Assembly (NCBI GenBank): GCA_963921425.1
Contig: OY992838.1
Span: 3,410,001 to 3,474,000, forward strand
Direction: 5' to 3'
Length of the DNA: 64,000 nucleotides
DNA from: Dryas octopetala
Lineage: Eukaryota > Streptophyta > Magnoliopsida > Rosales > Rosaceae
Made by a program: the position numbers and the translations under genes. The notes beneath the pieces are model-generated. The model did not search any database, was not told where the DNA came from, and worked only from the letters and a program-made list of their open reading frames with translations. Numbering within the stretch: the stretch's first letter is position 1; each line of letters starts with the position of its first letter. Shown piece by piece: positions 22,467-34,444 of this stretch.

Positions 22467-25062
22467 CAAGGTTTAAAATATCGGCCATGAGGATATTATC
22501 GAGACTTCAAAATAAGAAAATATCGATATCGCGGCCGATATCGGCATCCGTCTATAGATATCACAGATATGGACTTCAAAACACATAATTTTTAAATGAA
22601 ACTTTAGAAATGTTAAATCAATCATCAATGCATGTATTAAATATATAAGTTTCATAAATTATGGTCTATATGATAAGAATATGATATATAAGAGATATAA
22701 TAAACTTATGTGTCAAGTTCGAAAAGTAAAATTGAACTGTAATAGATAATTAATATATAACTTCATTATACATAATTAATACATAGCTTCATTGATACTT
22801 GAGCTTCTACATAAATCATCCCAAACCCATATAAATCAGTCCATTAATCTACCCAAAACCAATTAATGATAAATCAGCCCATTAATCTACCCATATAAAA
22901 GTACTCATTAATCTACCCAAAACCCATATAAATCACTAAATCAGCCTATTAATCTATCCATATAAATATACCCAAAACGCATATAAATCAGCCCATTAAA
23001 TACACCCAACCCATTTAAATTAGCCTATTAATCTACCCATTTAAATCAGCCTATTAATCTACCCAATCCTGAAAGTTTGTATTAGGTGATTTATCTACCT
23101 AATTAACTTGATTAAAACCACTGTCAGTAATCGGACCCCAATTTTTGTTTTATATGCTCACTCAGGGACTAATCAAGCAGACAAAACTTTGACGACACAG
23201 TGGCTAAAATCTGAAGACACAGATTGACTTGTAAATCAAAAATAACTTTTGTAAACAACACAAATCAAACACACCAAAGGATTAAGTGACAACCTATGCA
23301 CTCAAATGATCCATCAGTGTAGGCATCACAGTGCTATCAACAACTAAAGTGGTGTGTGAGCAGATTTTCAAACTTTCATTTAGCATTCAAAAGGTTAAGT
23401 TAACATGCTAAAGTGGAGTGTGTGATCTTGTGATAGAATTTCCAGATTAATAATAAGCAACACAATATAAATAACCAACGAACAAGGCATAAGATTGTTC
23501 ACTCAGAAAAACCACTAACGGTTAAAAAACTGGGGGTCTTTTTCAGCTGACTAAGCAATCCAATATCAAGGGTTTCAATACAAGCAGTCACACAACAAGC
23601 TCAATCACTCTAGTCCGAATACTAAGTGGCAGCTTCTTACCATTGTGCATTCTTGTGCAAACACCTTGAAGCTAGCAATCAGTCATTCATGTCATTGGCA
23701 GCTCCTCCTTGAGCTCTTCAATGCACGGCACCAATCGCAACCAAGCAAGTGGATTCCAATGATAATGCTGTGAAATGATATGCAAATTTGGATTCTTTAA
23801 AAATCAGTCTTCTCAAGCAAAAGACATGAAAAGGCTAATGGAGAATCATTAATCTAAAATCTAAATGAAAGTGTTTATGAATATGTGAAAAGATTTAGAA
23901 CAACACTCAAACTCATTCAGATTTGAGATGGTGAAAAACAAGTTAAGAAAATCATTTAGTTTTTGAAAATCAAAAGCATTTTCTTACTTAAAAGGATGAG
24001 CACACAGCCAAAAAGCCCAAGCTAGAACACAGCAAGAATACCCACAAAAAATATGCTCATCAACACACGCAGAAAAAGCTAGACCATTACACCCATATAC
24101 CCCGTACACACACACGCACTCACCATGTCTGCATGTGCCACGTGGAAGCCAATCAATGGTTGTCCGCAAGAGACAAATAAAAGGCATATTCCTTTTGTCC
24201 TAGAAAGGTATCCTAGTACAGCTGAGGATAAGAATGTGAAGCTGTAAAATCAATTATTTCTTTATTTTGCAAAATTCAGAAATGAGGAAGAAGATGAATA
24301 GTGTTAAGGTGTGAAAATGATAAGAAGCAAGACCTGATCAGATTGATTCAGTGAAGGAACCAATTCATGTGCTGTCCACATGCATGTTTAGAAAAACAGA
24401 AAATGGGTTTTAAGAAACAAATCCCGAAATGGCCCACTGAAGTGATATAATCATTTAAGTGTTAAAACTGTACGTGAAGAACATTGTCCTTATGATCAGT
24501 GAATGACTAGTCAAATAGACATAAAACTGTTTTTTTCGTGAAATGCATGAAGTGCAGTATACCTTGGATCTTTTTGCATTGCAACTTCATTCTTGATTTC
24601 TTCAATACAATTTATCTTACCCTTAATTCTAGCCTAGATCTTGTGAGTGAATAATTAAAAATAAATACAATGATTTTGACAAGGAAAAGCCAATATATCA
24701 AATCCTAGAAACTAACAATCCCTTTGCCCGTTCAAACCAAGGTGAGAGTCTCATCGTGAGACAGAGACCAGACGCGAAAGACAGAGAGAGTGTGGGTGCT
24801 GATCCTGCTTGATGTTCCTCCTTGATGTACATGAGTATGGAAAATTTGGGTTAATTTCTCATTGTTCTACCTTTTTTTTTTTCCAATTTTTTCCTCTGAT
24901 TTTTCAGTGATGTCGGCCCAATATCACCGAAATGTCGATATTTAACGAAATTATCGTCGATATATCAGGGATACGAGTGAAGATTTTGCTTCACCCACCG
25001 TATCGGTGCCGGCGACTCAAAATAGCGACATTTCGGATTGTTGGCCGATATTTAAAACACTG
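22467..25062. mobile_element. Non-autonomous hAT-type element, 2.6 kb
   Basis: The left end CAAGGTTTAAAATATCGGCC and the reverse complement of the right end, CAGTGTTTTAAATATCGGCC, match at 17 of 20 positions. The element is flanked by an exact 8-bp direct repeat CTTGTTGG (22459-22466 and 25063-25070). An 8-bp duplication with CAGTG-type ends is the hAT signature (established knowledge). Subterminal regions are rich in CGATAT/GATATCG motifs at both ends. The interior has no transposase and contains the CCCATATAAATCAG/CCCATTAATCTACC repeats listed separately. Confidence 0.9.
22810..23070. repeat. Degenerate short tandem repeats inside the hAT element
   Basis: Seven or so imperfect copies of a unit like CCCATATAAATCAGCCCATT followed by AATCTACCCA, with variable spacing. 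They lie wholly inside the element. Confidence 0.7.
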
Positions 25063-25197
25063 CTTGTTGGTGAAGGTTTTATTATCATGTTGATAAGAGT
25101 TTTTTATTTTCATCTATGTCAGCATTTTTCAATCTAGATCTTGGGGTTAGGGCTTTTTGTGGTTTTGCTTTTTTAGAGCTTTTTTGGCAATAACTTA

Positions 25198-25474
25198 TCA
25201 CCCCACCATTCCCTCTAAGTCAATCTCATCTTCTTTCTTCACTATAAATGAAATAGTTAAACCTTCAGTTAACCTTTGCTTCAACGGATATTCCTTCATC
25301 AAAGTTTTGCTGTTGAGAATATTCTCAGTATGTGTGTCATTTTTCATCAAGATTTTGTCATAGACGCTCAATATATCATTATCTATTATGTTTCTTTTTC
25401 TCCCCACAGACACACATCGCACATTAAGCATAACAACTAAAAGATTCTTCAAACAACCAAGACTCGTATAAGAA
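25198..25474 (-). pseudogene. RNase H-like domain relic, copy 2
   Basis: Minus-strand frame reads NIIDNDILSVYDKILMKNDT, HTENILNSKTLMKEYPLKQR and LTEGLTISFIVKKEDEIDLE before TGA. The first part equals the tail of the 10640-10945 relic (NDILSVYNKILLKND). It is the C-terminal end of the same RNase H-like gene, separated from its N-terminal half by about 14 kb. Confidence 0.55.
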
Positions 25475-25550
25475 GTTCGGGAAATGGGGATATAACTTCT
25501 TCCGTGGAAGTTATGGGGTATCAGAACATTCATACAATGAATCTATTAGA
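25475..25550 (+). pseudogene. Fragment of the PHD-family gene
   Basis: TCGGGAAATGGGGATATAAC through CATACAATGAATCTATTAG is a near copy of 21475-21548, part of the last exon of the truncated PHD-family gene. It directly adjoins the RNase H-like relic, so two gene fragments are fused here. Confidence 0.85.
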
Positions 25551-27148
25551 TCCATGAGATTGTTTCCTGTTGAGCTCATTTTATATATAATTTTTATCCT
25601 TAAATTCATACATTTTTCTCAATGTCTTTTAGCATTTTTAATGTTTTAATTCTTATTTTTTTTATTTAGTTAATTAATTGGTTTTATTAGTTTTTGTCAT
25701 ATTTCTTAGATTTTATTAGGTTGCTTTTATTATTTTTTAGACTAGATTTAATTTTAGAAATTTTATGTGTTTTCTATTAATTAAGTTTTATTTGATTTTT
25801 GTAGGATTAAAGAGAAGAAAAGCCCAAAAGAAGTAAATGAGAGCAAAGCTTAGCCCAAAAAGAGAAGAAAGAAGAAAATAAGAATCAGAGGCCCAGCCCA
25901 GGAAGCCGAACAGTCACAATGCCTCACCAAAAAGCTTTCCGCCTCCTCATTTTCTTTTGATTAATGTTACCTTCAGCCACTCCTGGAGCGACACATGGCG
26001 CCTCACACTTCTAACCTTCCACCTCCAGCCGCAAGCCAAGCCAAAGTAGCCACCTTCTCCATTTCTTCTTATTTCTCTCTTTCATGCCTTCCTGTGCAAC
26101 CGCACTTTCAGCTTCCCAGCCGCAAGCCACACCTCATTAATCATCTCCTCCTCCAACCCAGCAGGCGACATGTGGCGCGAGCAGCTGTGCACAGCCTTTC
26201 TCCAGATTTTTCCTTCCGCCTCTCTCCTTTCACAAATATCCTCTCTTAGCCAATCAGCATGTGACATGTGGCAGAAATCTCAGATATTTCTAGCCTTGCC
26301 CCAGCTCTTTGGGCTGATCCTTTCCTCATCACTAGCCCTAGTTTTTGCCTATTTAAAGGAACCTTCAACCCCTTCTTCACATCTTTTTACTCTACAATTT
26401 AATTTTTTGCATTTTTCTAGTATTCTCCTAGGATTTCTCTCTCAAGCCATTTGGCTATGATGTTTGAGAGAGAATATGAATGTAATTTTTATTTGCACTT
26501 TTAATTAATAAAACTTTAATATTATGTCTCTCTTCTCTTTACTTTATGGTTAACTTTAATATTATGTCTCTCTTCTCTCTTCTCCTAATCCTTTATTTAC
26601 TTTATACCTTTTATTTTATGTACTTCTTTATTTTATTGTTAGTAGTGTTATTTATTCTATTGTTCTTTAAATTACATGCTTATTTATTTATTTCTTTATT
26701 TTTATTTAAGATATAAACTCATGGGTGGTCACTAAACCCCCTTACCTTGGTAAGGGGGAAGCACCACCATGAACATTATTAAGTGAGGTCTTTATGTTAA
26801 TTTCCCATTTGTTTAAGATCCTACAAACTCTAGATTTTGATATTAAAATAAGAAAGAGGAACTAATAAGCAGCATGCAGGTTCACTGGTCACTTATGAAA
26901 TTTTAACTTGAAGAAAAAGCTGAAAGAGAGTGAGACTCCCTCGAAAGGAGTCGAACGGTATACTTCAATCTTTAATGGACACTGGGGACAGGGGGGCGCA
27001 GGGGGTACTCCCCCGCAAGCCCATTTCCTTCCAGAAAGAAATAGCCTCAATTTCTTGAGTAAGGATCCACGGCCTGCGTGGGATCACACCCCGTTCGCTC
27101 AATTCTATTATAACTTCCATTAGCCTTGCTGACGTAGCGCTTACGTGG
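25551..27148. other. LTR-like and unassigned sequence
   Basis: 25560-26700 resembles an LTR: T-rich lead, a long AGAAGAAAAGCCCAAAAG-type tract, CTATTTAAAGG at ~26349 as a TATA-like box, then CT-rich transcribed-looking sequence. No internal retroelement genes and no clear target duplication were found, so a solo LTR is only a guess. A perfect hairpin, CCCCCTTACC/GGTAAGGGGG with a 2-base loop, lies at 26737-26758. A GC-rich palindromic patch (GGGGGTACTCCCCC) is near 27001-27014. Confidence 0.35.
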
Positions 27149-28166
27149 CAGAGTATATTGGTCATTTCGACCTACCTGGATCACTCAGCACTCCAATTTT
27201 GCTACATAAACATAAAAGTGGGACCCACACCTTGAATTTAATTCAAAACTTCAAATTTAAAACAAAAAAAAATTATTTTAAATTCTAATATTTAGAAAGA
27301 AAAAAAGTAATAATACAAAATAAAAAACCAAACCCACCATCCCTTCCCCTCCCCTCCCCTCCCCAACAAGTGCCCAGGCCACCCCCACCTCCCTAAACCC
27401 TCTCGATCAGAAACTCACCCCACCACCCTCTCCTCCCGATCACCCACCTGCACCAGCCCCACTACCATTCCCGGCCAATGACCCCCCTCTTTCCCCTCCC
27501 CTCTCTCTCTCTATCTCTCTCTCTCTCTCTATTTTCCCCTTTCTCTAGATCTGCAAATTCAGCTTTGTCTTCTTTGTTTGATAATTGTTGGTTTTTGAAT
27601 TATCAAGTTGGTTGAATTGGATCTACAAATCAAACTTCAAAATCACTTCATGGTTTGTTAGGGAATTGGGGAGATCTTCAAAGCTGACGGATGGGAGGAA
27701 GAAGTGGTCTATGGCGGTGGGAAGGGCGGCGAGGACGGAGGTCTAGGCTTTGGTGGGTAGCCGTCGGAGGGGATGATGAAGGTGACGGTGAAGTTGTGGT
27801 GGTGGCCGAGAGAGTTTGTGGGTGGGTGCGACAGTGGGGCTGAGTGGGTGGGTGGGTGGGTGGGTGCGACGGGGTTGGGTGGGAAGGGGGGATGTAACGG
27901 GGCCGGGAGGGGCTAGGTTGGGGTGGGGGGGAGGGAATTGCAGAAGAAAAAGAAGAAATAAGGAAGAAGAAGAAGAAGAAAAGGTGGGGTCCGTGGGTTG
28001 GGGGGGAGGGTTTTATTTTATTTTTTCTTTCATTTGTTTATTTATTTTTTTAAATTTTTTAGGTTTTGTATTAAATTAAAGGGGTGGGTTCCACTTTTGG
28101 GTCTATGTGGCAAAATAAAGGTGCTGAGTGGTCTAGAAAAGTCAAAATGACCAATATGCCCTGCAT
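27149..28166. mobile_element. Mutator-like element with long TIRs, possible Pack-MULE
   Basis: 27149-27235 and 28081-28166 are imperfect reverse complements over ~85 bases, with shared blocks TATTGGTCATTT, ACTCAGCAC, TTTTGC.ACATA and AAAAGTGG.ACCCAC. Long TIRs with a gene-like interior point to a Mutator-like element. The interior has a C-rich half (27340-27530), a leader-like CT and TTTGTTTGATAATTG stretch, and a G-rich half (27690-28000, GGGTGGGTGGGTGG). No transposase and no 9-bp target duplication were found. Confidence 0.7.
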
Positions 28167-30026
28167 TGGTAATGCAAGTATTATTATAGTATTTTATGAA
28201 TAAAAAATTTGGTTTCTAATCCATTGTATATTTCTAAAAGAAAATTAATTTAACAAGTAGCTATTTGGTAGTGGTATTTCTTCTTCTACTTGTTGAAAAA
28301 TGTCTCTGAGTTCGAATATCTTATTTTTATATATATATGTAAAAAAAAATAAGAGTAAATTATGTTTTAATGACTCAATTATACTAAGTTTTGTAATTGA
28401 ATACTTAAACTTCTAAAAGTTGCACTGTAATACCTCAATTACACAAGGTTTTAAACCAACGTTACATTCTTGCTATTATCTATCGATGTAGTGATGTGGC
28501 CCATGTGGGTTGCATATCTGGCGTTGGCGAACTTGGCGTGGCTTCACGAGATTTGTTCCCGCCTAAACTTTCCGCATCCTAAAGTGACTGCCACATTGTT
28601 CACTTGCTCCGTCTTCATTTTGAATTAAACTGTAGCCGCGCTTAAATTGACCAAAAAATTACGCCTATAAAATTATAAATCTTAACTTGATGAATCTTTT
28701 AAAACATATTAAATAATGCCTAAACATATTAAAAAATATATGCTCATTTTTTAGGTTTTTTTTTTTTTTTTTTTTTTCAAGTTTTTGGTGTTTTTCAATA
28801 TTTTTCTTAAAAAAGAACTGTTTGCAGGGACGGCACCGTTTTTTTTTTTCCTTCAGGCTGAAAGAGATCTGCCTCATCTCTCTCTCTTTCTGTGTCCCAG
28901 CCAAGTAGTTTCCTATTTGAGTATGATAGTTTCATGATTTACTTTGTTTTTGTTGTATTGGGAATTTGGGATTCTATTCTTAATTAGTTGATTTGTTTCC
29001 TATTTCCAGATTTTAATGTGGGGATTCTACATATATATGGATCGTCTGCTGTTTGGAGTAAGAACCCTAGGCTTCGGCTAGATATCAGTTACTTCATTGT
29101 GTCCAAGTTTCTGCTCTCATGCGAGTAGCTGATACTGATACTGCTACCAATTCGTCCCTTGAAGCACGTACCGTCCAACTCTGATCGTATTCATCACTTA
29201 AAAACATCATAAACATCATCAGAATTGATGGATATCTAGGGAGATGTTGTCATGTGCAACATTCGTACAAGAAAGTGGCCAAAGTTAGCTGCAAAAGAGA
29301 GTAATCTTAATATCGACCAATTAATGGTTGCTTCTTCAAATTTGTGCTCCCATGAACTTCCTCTTATAGGTCATTGGTTTTGTGGTAACTAGTCGATCTG
29401 TTTGAAGTTAACGACAGGAATTTCTTCTGTTCAAAATCCAAATGATTTTAGTTGCATTAAGAAAAATGAAAAGAAAGTCAAATGATGATAAGAATTTTGA
29501 ATTTACTGTGACTTTGAAAACTTAAAGATGGGAAACTCTTAATTATGTTGAATTAGGTATAGTGATTTGTGTGTGTGTGTGTGTGTACGTGTGTGCGCGC
29601 TCTTTGTTCTGGTGAATGCTCAATCCAGGCTCTGGATGTAGAATGCTCTACATTCACACAATGATCGATCTACATGCAGTTGGCACATAAAATTGAAGGA
29701 TAAAACTATTTGTACATAACACATGCATTTTGGTACCCACATTATGAGAGATGTAGATCCATTTATATATGTAGGTCTTACCTACTTGGAGACGTGATAT
29801 ACAATGTGATACAAAACTACTACGATAGATCTAACATTACTCAAAATTAAATTAACTAGCAAACATTATCCTGAAATAGTTAGATTTAAAATTTGACTAA
29901 TACTGGCTGGCTGTTAGTAATCTGATCAATGACACGTAGGGTAGCCAGCTAGCTAACATATAGGTCGAATTAAAAGGCCTCTATCTGTAGGGCATGGTTT
30001 AATTAGTCTAGCTGTTACAAGGGCAG
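28167..30026. other. Intergenic, no gene seen
   Basis: A/T-rich sequence with long T-runs near 28758-28777 and 28838-28849 and a (GT)n run at 29570-29590. The GAGTAAATTATGTTTTAATGA start near 28354 looks like the end of an old repeat. It includes the 3' flank of the minus-strand MYB gene. Confidence 0.5.
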
Positions 30027-31834
30027 TCAAGCTGCAAGCTTAAGTTCTAAATCAGGCACTTCTGCTTCTTCTGCTGCTGCTGCTGCTGCTCTTATTGGAT
30101 CAAGATGAGAAGGCAGTTTCTGATGCTGATGTGTTAAAGTTGAAGAAATAGTAGTAGGCTGATGAGAAATATTAAACGACGTCGTCGATTCATTAAACGT
30201 CTCACCAATAACATCAACTTTTGCAGTATCGCATTTGCACTTCCATTTCGTGGAGTACTGCACACCATTAATGGTAGACATTGCCTTGGTCGAAAACCCA
30301 TAAGGAATTTTATTGCTTTTAGTGGAAGCAGCAGCTTCATTAGCAATATTATTACTAGTAATATTGTTAGCATTAATCAGCTGAGCTAAGAATAGTTCAT
30401 CTTTATCCTCCTGCGCCACAAAAACATGAACAAACTACTCCTTAGGTAAATCAAATTGATATTTAATTCATTGGGGAAAAAATTAAATAATTAATTGAGA
30501 AATTCAAAATTAATAAATAAAACAAGCTAGGAAATTATGAAAATAGGATATATACCCTCTCTTATCTTCTTTTGGGTGTTTTTGTTATGCTTATATGCAT
30601 GTGTTAGAATTACGTCGTTTTGAAGATGAATTAAAATTCATATATATTGTAAAGATGATTAAATGAAAGTCTAAAACAAAGTACTTTTAAACATAAACAC
30701 AAATCAATACTAAAAAGATCAACCATCACAGAACTAGAGAAATCAAAATGATAGTGTGCTTTAGTGTAATTACATCGAAAAGGCTAGGACGAAGTTTTCG
30801 TTTGTTGAGGAGGTTGTGATTTTTTCGAAGAAAATACTTTTGTGCATGACTGGCAACCTGGGTTGAAGTTCTTGTGGTCACAAAGTTTCTAGAGATTCCC
30901 CTCCAGTCGCCCTTGCCCAGCTTATGAAGCCCGATTAGAAACATCCGGTGCTCTTCCTCACTCCATGGCATTCCTGCATATATATATACATAGATCATCA
31001 TCACCAACACATCCAAATTCTGGAGAAGGAGCTAGACGGAAACAAAATGATTGATGTGTGTTGCAAAATCTATATATATGTTATTTCCTTTATGTTATTT
31101 CATGATCATATGAAGTACGTACCGATCTAATGCATATATGGATCGATGGCTGTCAATTAGGCACAAAAAAAAAAAAAAAAAGTCAAGAATATCGATCTTA
31201 AGTAAAATTGACAAAAACCCATGTAGCTAACATTTATTAAAATGAGAGTTTACATGGATTAAATATATTTATATAGTAGCATTATGTAAATTAAGATATA
31301 ACGTTACTGCTTATTAGAAAATTAAAAAGGAAAAAGGATATAAGTACTTAATTAATTTTCCACTAATTCATAACCTATCGAGTACTAAAAGGCTTAATTA
31401 GAGCAATTGTTGGGATAGTCCAATTGGAAGGACCATTGAATTGTTCTCCCAGCACCCAAGTTAATTCTATCCTCCTCCCCTTAATCAAAACACCAAAAAA
31501 GACTTAATTAGAAGTACTATATATATATATATATATGTTAATTAATAATCACTCGGCCAACCCTTTTTCTTGAATAGATTAATTAACATGTGCATATCAT
31601 GTCTGAAAACATAATTGTTAAACATGTTTAAACGTTACAAGAAAGCCGGCCTCGAATTGGATGAATGTAAACGTACTTGGAATATTTAAGACAAGATCGA
31701 TATACCACAAATAGGAAATTAAGAGTACTACCTCTTGAAGAATGATTAATTTATTTACTTCCAACAATGTACACTACCTGTACGTGTGCAATGTTTCAGG
31801 TACTCATGAAAAGGTATAATATTATTGACAGATA

Positions 31835-31922
<88 letters not shown>

Positions 31923-32254
31923 AATTAGAACTGACCCTTGTTTCTTTCTTGTTCTAATGGTGTGAGGGCGCCATGATTGAGATACCCATTAATATTATTA
32001 TTTGATGACATTTTTTCAGGATTGAATTCATCCAAGCAGTCCATGCTACAGCTCTTGATCTTGCTGGTGACAATTAGAGAAGATGTTGAGGAGGAAGAAG
32101 AAGAAGAAGAAGAAAGGTTGGCAAGTAATTGAACCCCAAAGAGCCTAACCCCACCATGACCAACATGGCCACCACCACCTCTCATCTTCTGCATCATCGT
32201 GCAAGTCCTTGAATTGTGACCCACGTTCCCACAATATGAGCATCTCCTACCCAT
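30027..32254 (-). CDS. MYB-related (1R, SHAQKYF) transcription factor with zinc knuckle
   Basis: DNA-binding regulator of the plant MYB-related family (KUA1/MYBS3/At5g56840-like), acting in the nucleus. Three exons on the minus strand: 32254-31936, 30973-30774 and 30410-30027, joined in frame (phases 1 and 0) to 300 residues. The N-terminus is a CCHC zinc knuckle ([14 protein letters not shown], residues 4-17). VRLFGVQLL follows at about residue 35, then a Ser run. The single MYB repeat ([44 protein letters not shown]) spans roughly 107-162. The C-terminus is [14 protein letters not shown] and LELKL both match known plant repression motifs, so a repressor is likely (inference). Intron 1 holds a long (GA)n. 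The start is the first ATG of the zinc knuckle, as in relatives. Confidence 0.93.
31837..31917. repeat. (AG)n microsatellite, ~40 units, in MYB intron 1
   Basis: An uninterrupted AG run about 18 bases inside intron 1 of the MYB gene, so the transcript carries a long (CU)n just after the 5' splice site. Confidence 0.95.
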
Positions 32255-33965
32255 CTCACTCACACGTAAAACTATTTCCAACTTCACAACCCAAACTATA
32301 CTTACGACACCCCACAAGTATTGTTACACTTATCCAACGTTATATTATTGTTATATATATAACTTATATACAGCCACGTGTTTAATTAGAACCTTTATGG
32401 CTATTTTAATGCTATTCACTCCCACACAATGCTTTCTAGAATCTTTATATAACGTTACATTTAATATAGAAAAAATTATAGTTTAGTCCTTCTAACATTT
32501 CTTATTTAGAAAAAAATTATATGACTTTTTTTTTTTTCAAATAAAGTCCTTATTTTTTTCTAAATAAAGTCTTTTAACCATTGCCTTGTCAAAGAAATAT
32601 TTTTTTATTTTTTTATTTTTTTAGGATATAAGATACGGATTCACCTTATATCTTCATAGGGTATAAAATGAGGTTTATAAAGGCTGCATGTTAGATTTTA
32701 ATTTTGAGTTAAACTTAATATAAAGCCGATAAATCAGGGCTTGAGAATAAGTAAAAATGAACTACATAACACTCAAAAATGACCGCAAAAAATTCGGCAC
32801 TTGGTATGTGTGAAAAAATTGAAACTAATGGACAAATATTATTAGACTTTAGTTAAAATTTTAAAAGTTATAAGATTTTAGTCAGTAAATTGTTAAATTA
32901 AAGAATCTAAATAGAAGTTTCCCTTTAATCTATTCACTTCTACACAATGTTTGAGAGGTCTATTTAAATTCTTCCTTCACCCAAATTAAAAATTTCATCA
33001 ATATCCTTGATAATTTATCTAAGTCATCAACATCGCATTGTAGGCCAGGTCACCCTCACAATATGGCCTAATGATCAAACTTATCCTTTTTTTTATTATT
33101 ATTCTTTTGAAAAAAAATCAATAAAATTTAAAAAATATATGTGTCGGTAAATAAATGAATACAGTATTTCTAATAAATGAGAAAATGATAATTAAATGGT
33201 TAAATTATTTTTTATTTGATTTATTTTCACATGTATGGGTAAAACAAATTGCAAATTCAGGAAAAAGTTGGCGGAGGAGGCAATTTGTTGGTTGAATTTT
33301 TTTCCACCCAATGTTTAATACTAATCGATCCTCTTTTTCTCTATGAATATTCAAATTAGAAGTGGATAAAAATTAAAGGTTATCCTATATATATATATAT
33401 ATATCCTAAAATTGGTAAATTAGCTAGCTAGGTAGCTAGCAACTTCATTCTTCAGAGTTCAGGATATGGTATGGTGGGGGACCCCCTAGCAATGCAATTT
33501 ATTATTCGCTTATGCATATAACTATAAAGTTAAATTTGTAGGTACCACGTTTATGACGTACGTAAAGAGAGAGATTTCTAGATATTTATTTGTGCCATGC
33601 AAATGCAAACGCAAATGAAAAGGTAAATGTCATCTTTCCAAAACTAACTATTATGATTTATGAGGACTGCCTCTGAAAACTGAGATATGCTCAGAAATCA
33701 GAATAAGGTCTCCATTTATTACTGCCTGCCTACAGAATTGAAGGACGGGTCTATTTATAAGCTCGTACCATTCCACCTAAATCTTTAGGAAGGAGAATAG
33801 GATGCCGCTTATGTTGAAATTAATTAATTAAACATTAGGTTTAGGGAAGAGTACGTACACTTTGGGATAATTGATAACTAGCTAGCCGTCAAATAGGGTT
33901 GGCCTAGTTGGTTGAGAACAATAGCTTTCTCCATACACACTACCCCTCCCCCTTCCCCTCTTTCT
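32255..33965. other. MYB upstream region, no gene seen
   Basis: TATA-like TTATATATATAAC lies at ~32352, about 100 bases upstream of the MYB ATG. Beyond it are T- and A-rich tracts with no coding signal. Confidence 0.5.
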
Positions 33966-34155
33966 TGGAAAAATTATAGGGTATAGTATAACTGATATAC
34001 CGTCACGTGGTATAATCAATCCAATGTATAAGGTTATTATTGGATGATGTGTTTATATTAGTAAGGTATAGTATTAATAACATCCACTCATATTATAACA
34101 CATAAACTGGTTATATCACGTGTCAATATATCGATTATACAGAATAATTTATCCA
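33966..34155. mobile_element. Small fold-back MITE
   Basis: The left arm (AAAATTATAGGGTATAGTAT, then GATATACCGTCACGTGGTAT) is the imperfect reverse complement of the right arm (ATATCACGTGTCAATATATC, then GATTATACAGAATAATTT). About 190 bp, no coding. Target duplication not resolved. Confidence 0.6.
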
Positions 34156-34444
34156 TCTCTTGTACTAAAATAAATAAATAACTAGCTAGCCCTAAAGCAT
34201 AGAATTGACTTTGGGTATCAAATCATAATGTTATTTCATTTTAATTAACCATCAAAATTTTATATCATTTTAGTTTAGGTACCAAATTTTCAACTTTCAT
34301 TTAAATTTAAGTACCAATTTTTAGTTTCAATTTATGGCCTAATCCAAAAAGGATTGATCCAGTTAATGCTTATTGTATGTTTTGTTGAAAAATTATTATA
34401 AGTTGTATTTAATCCTAAATTTCTGTATAGGTATATACAAGAGC

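Noticed and set aside
22810..23070. CRISPR-like or satellite array
   Set aside because: Units are irregular and lie inside a hAT-type plant transposon; no spacer pattern and not a prokaryote.
25560..26700. Solo LTR
   Set aside because: TATA-like box and transcript-like layout are suggestive, but TG...CA ends and a target duplication could not be placed, so it is only noted as LTR-like.
26940..27125. Organelle DNA insertion
   Set aside because: The G+C-rich patch with GGGGGTACTCCCCC looked foreign, but no recognisable plastid or mitochondrial gene could be read.
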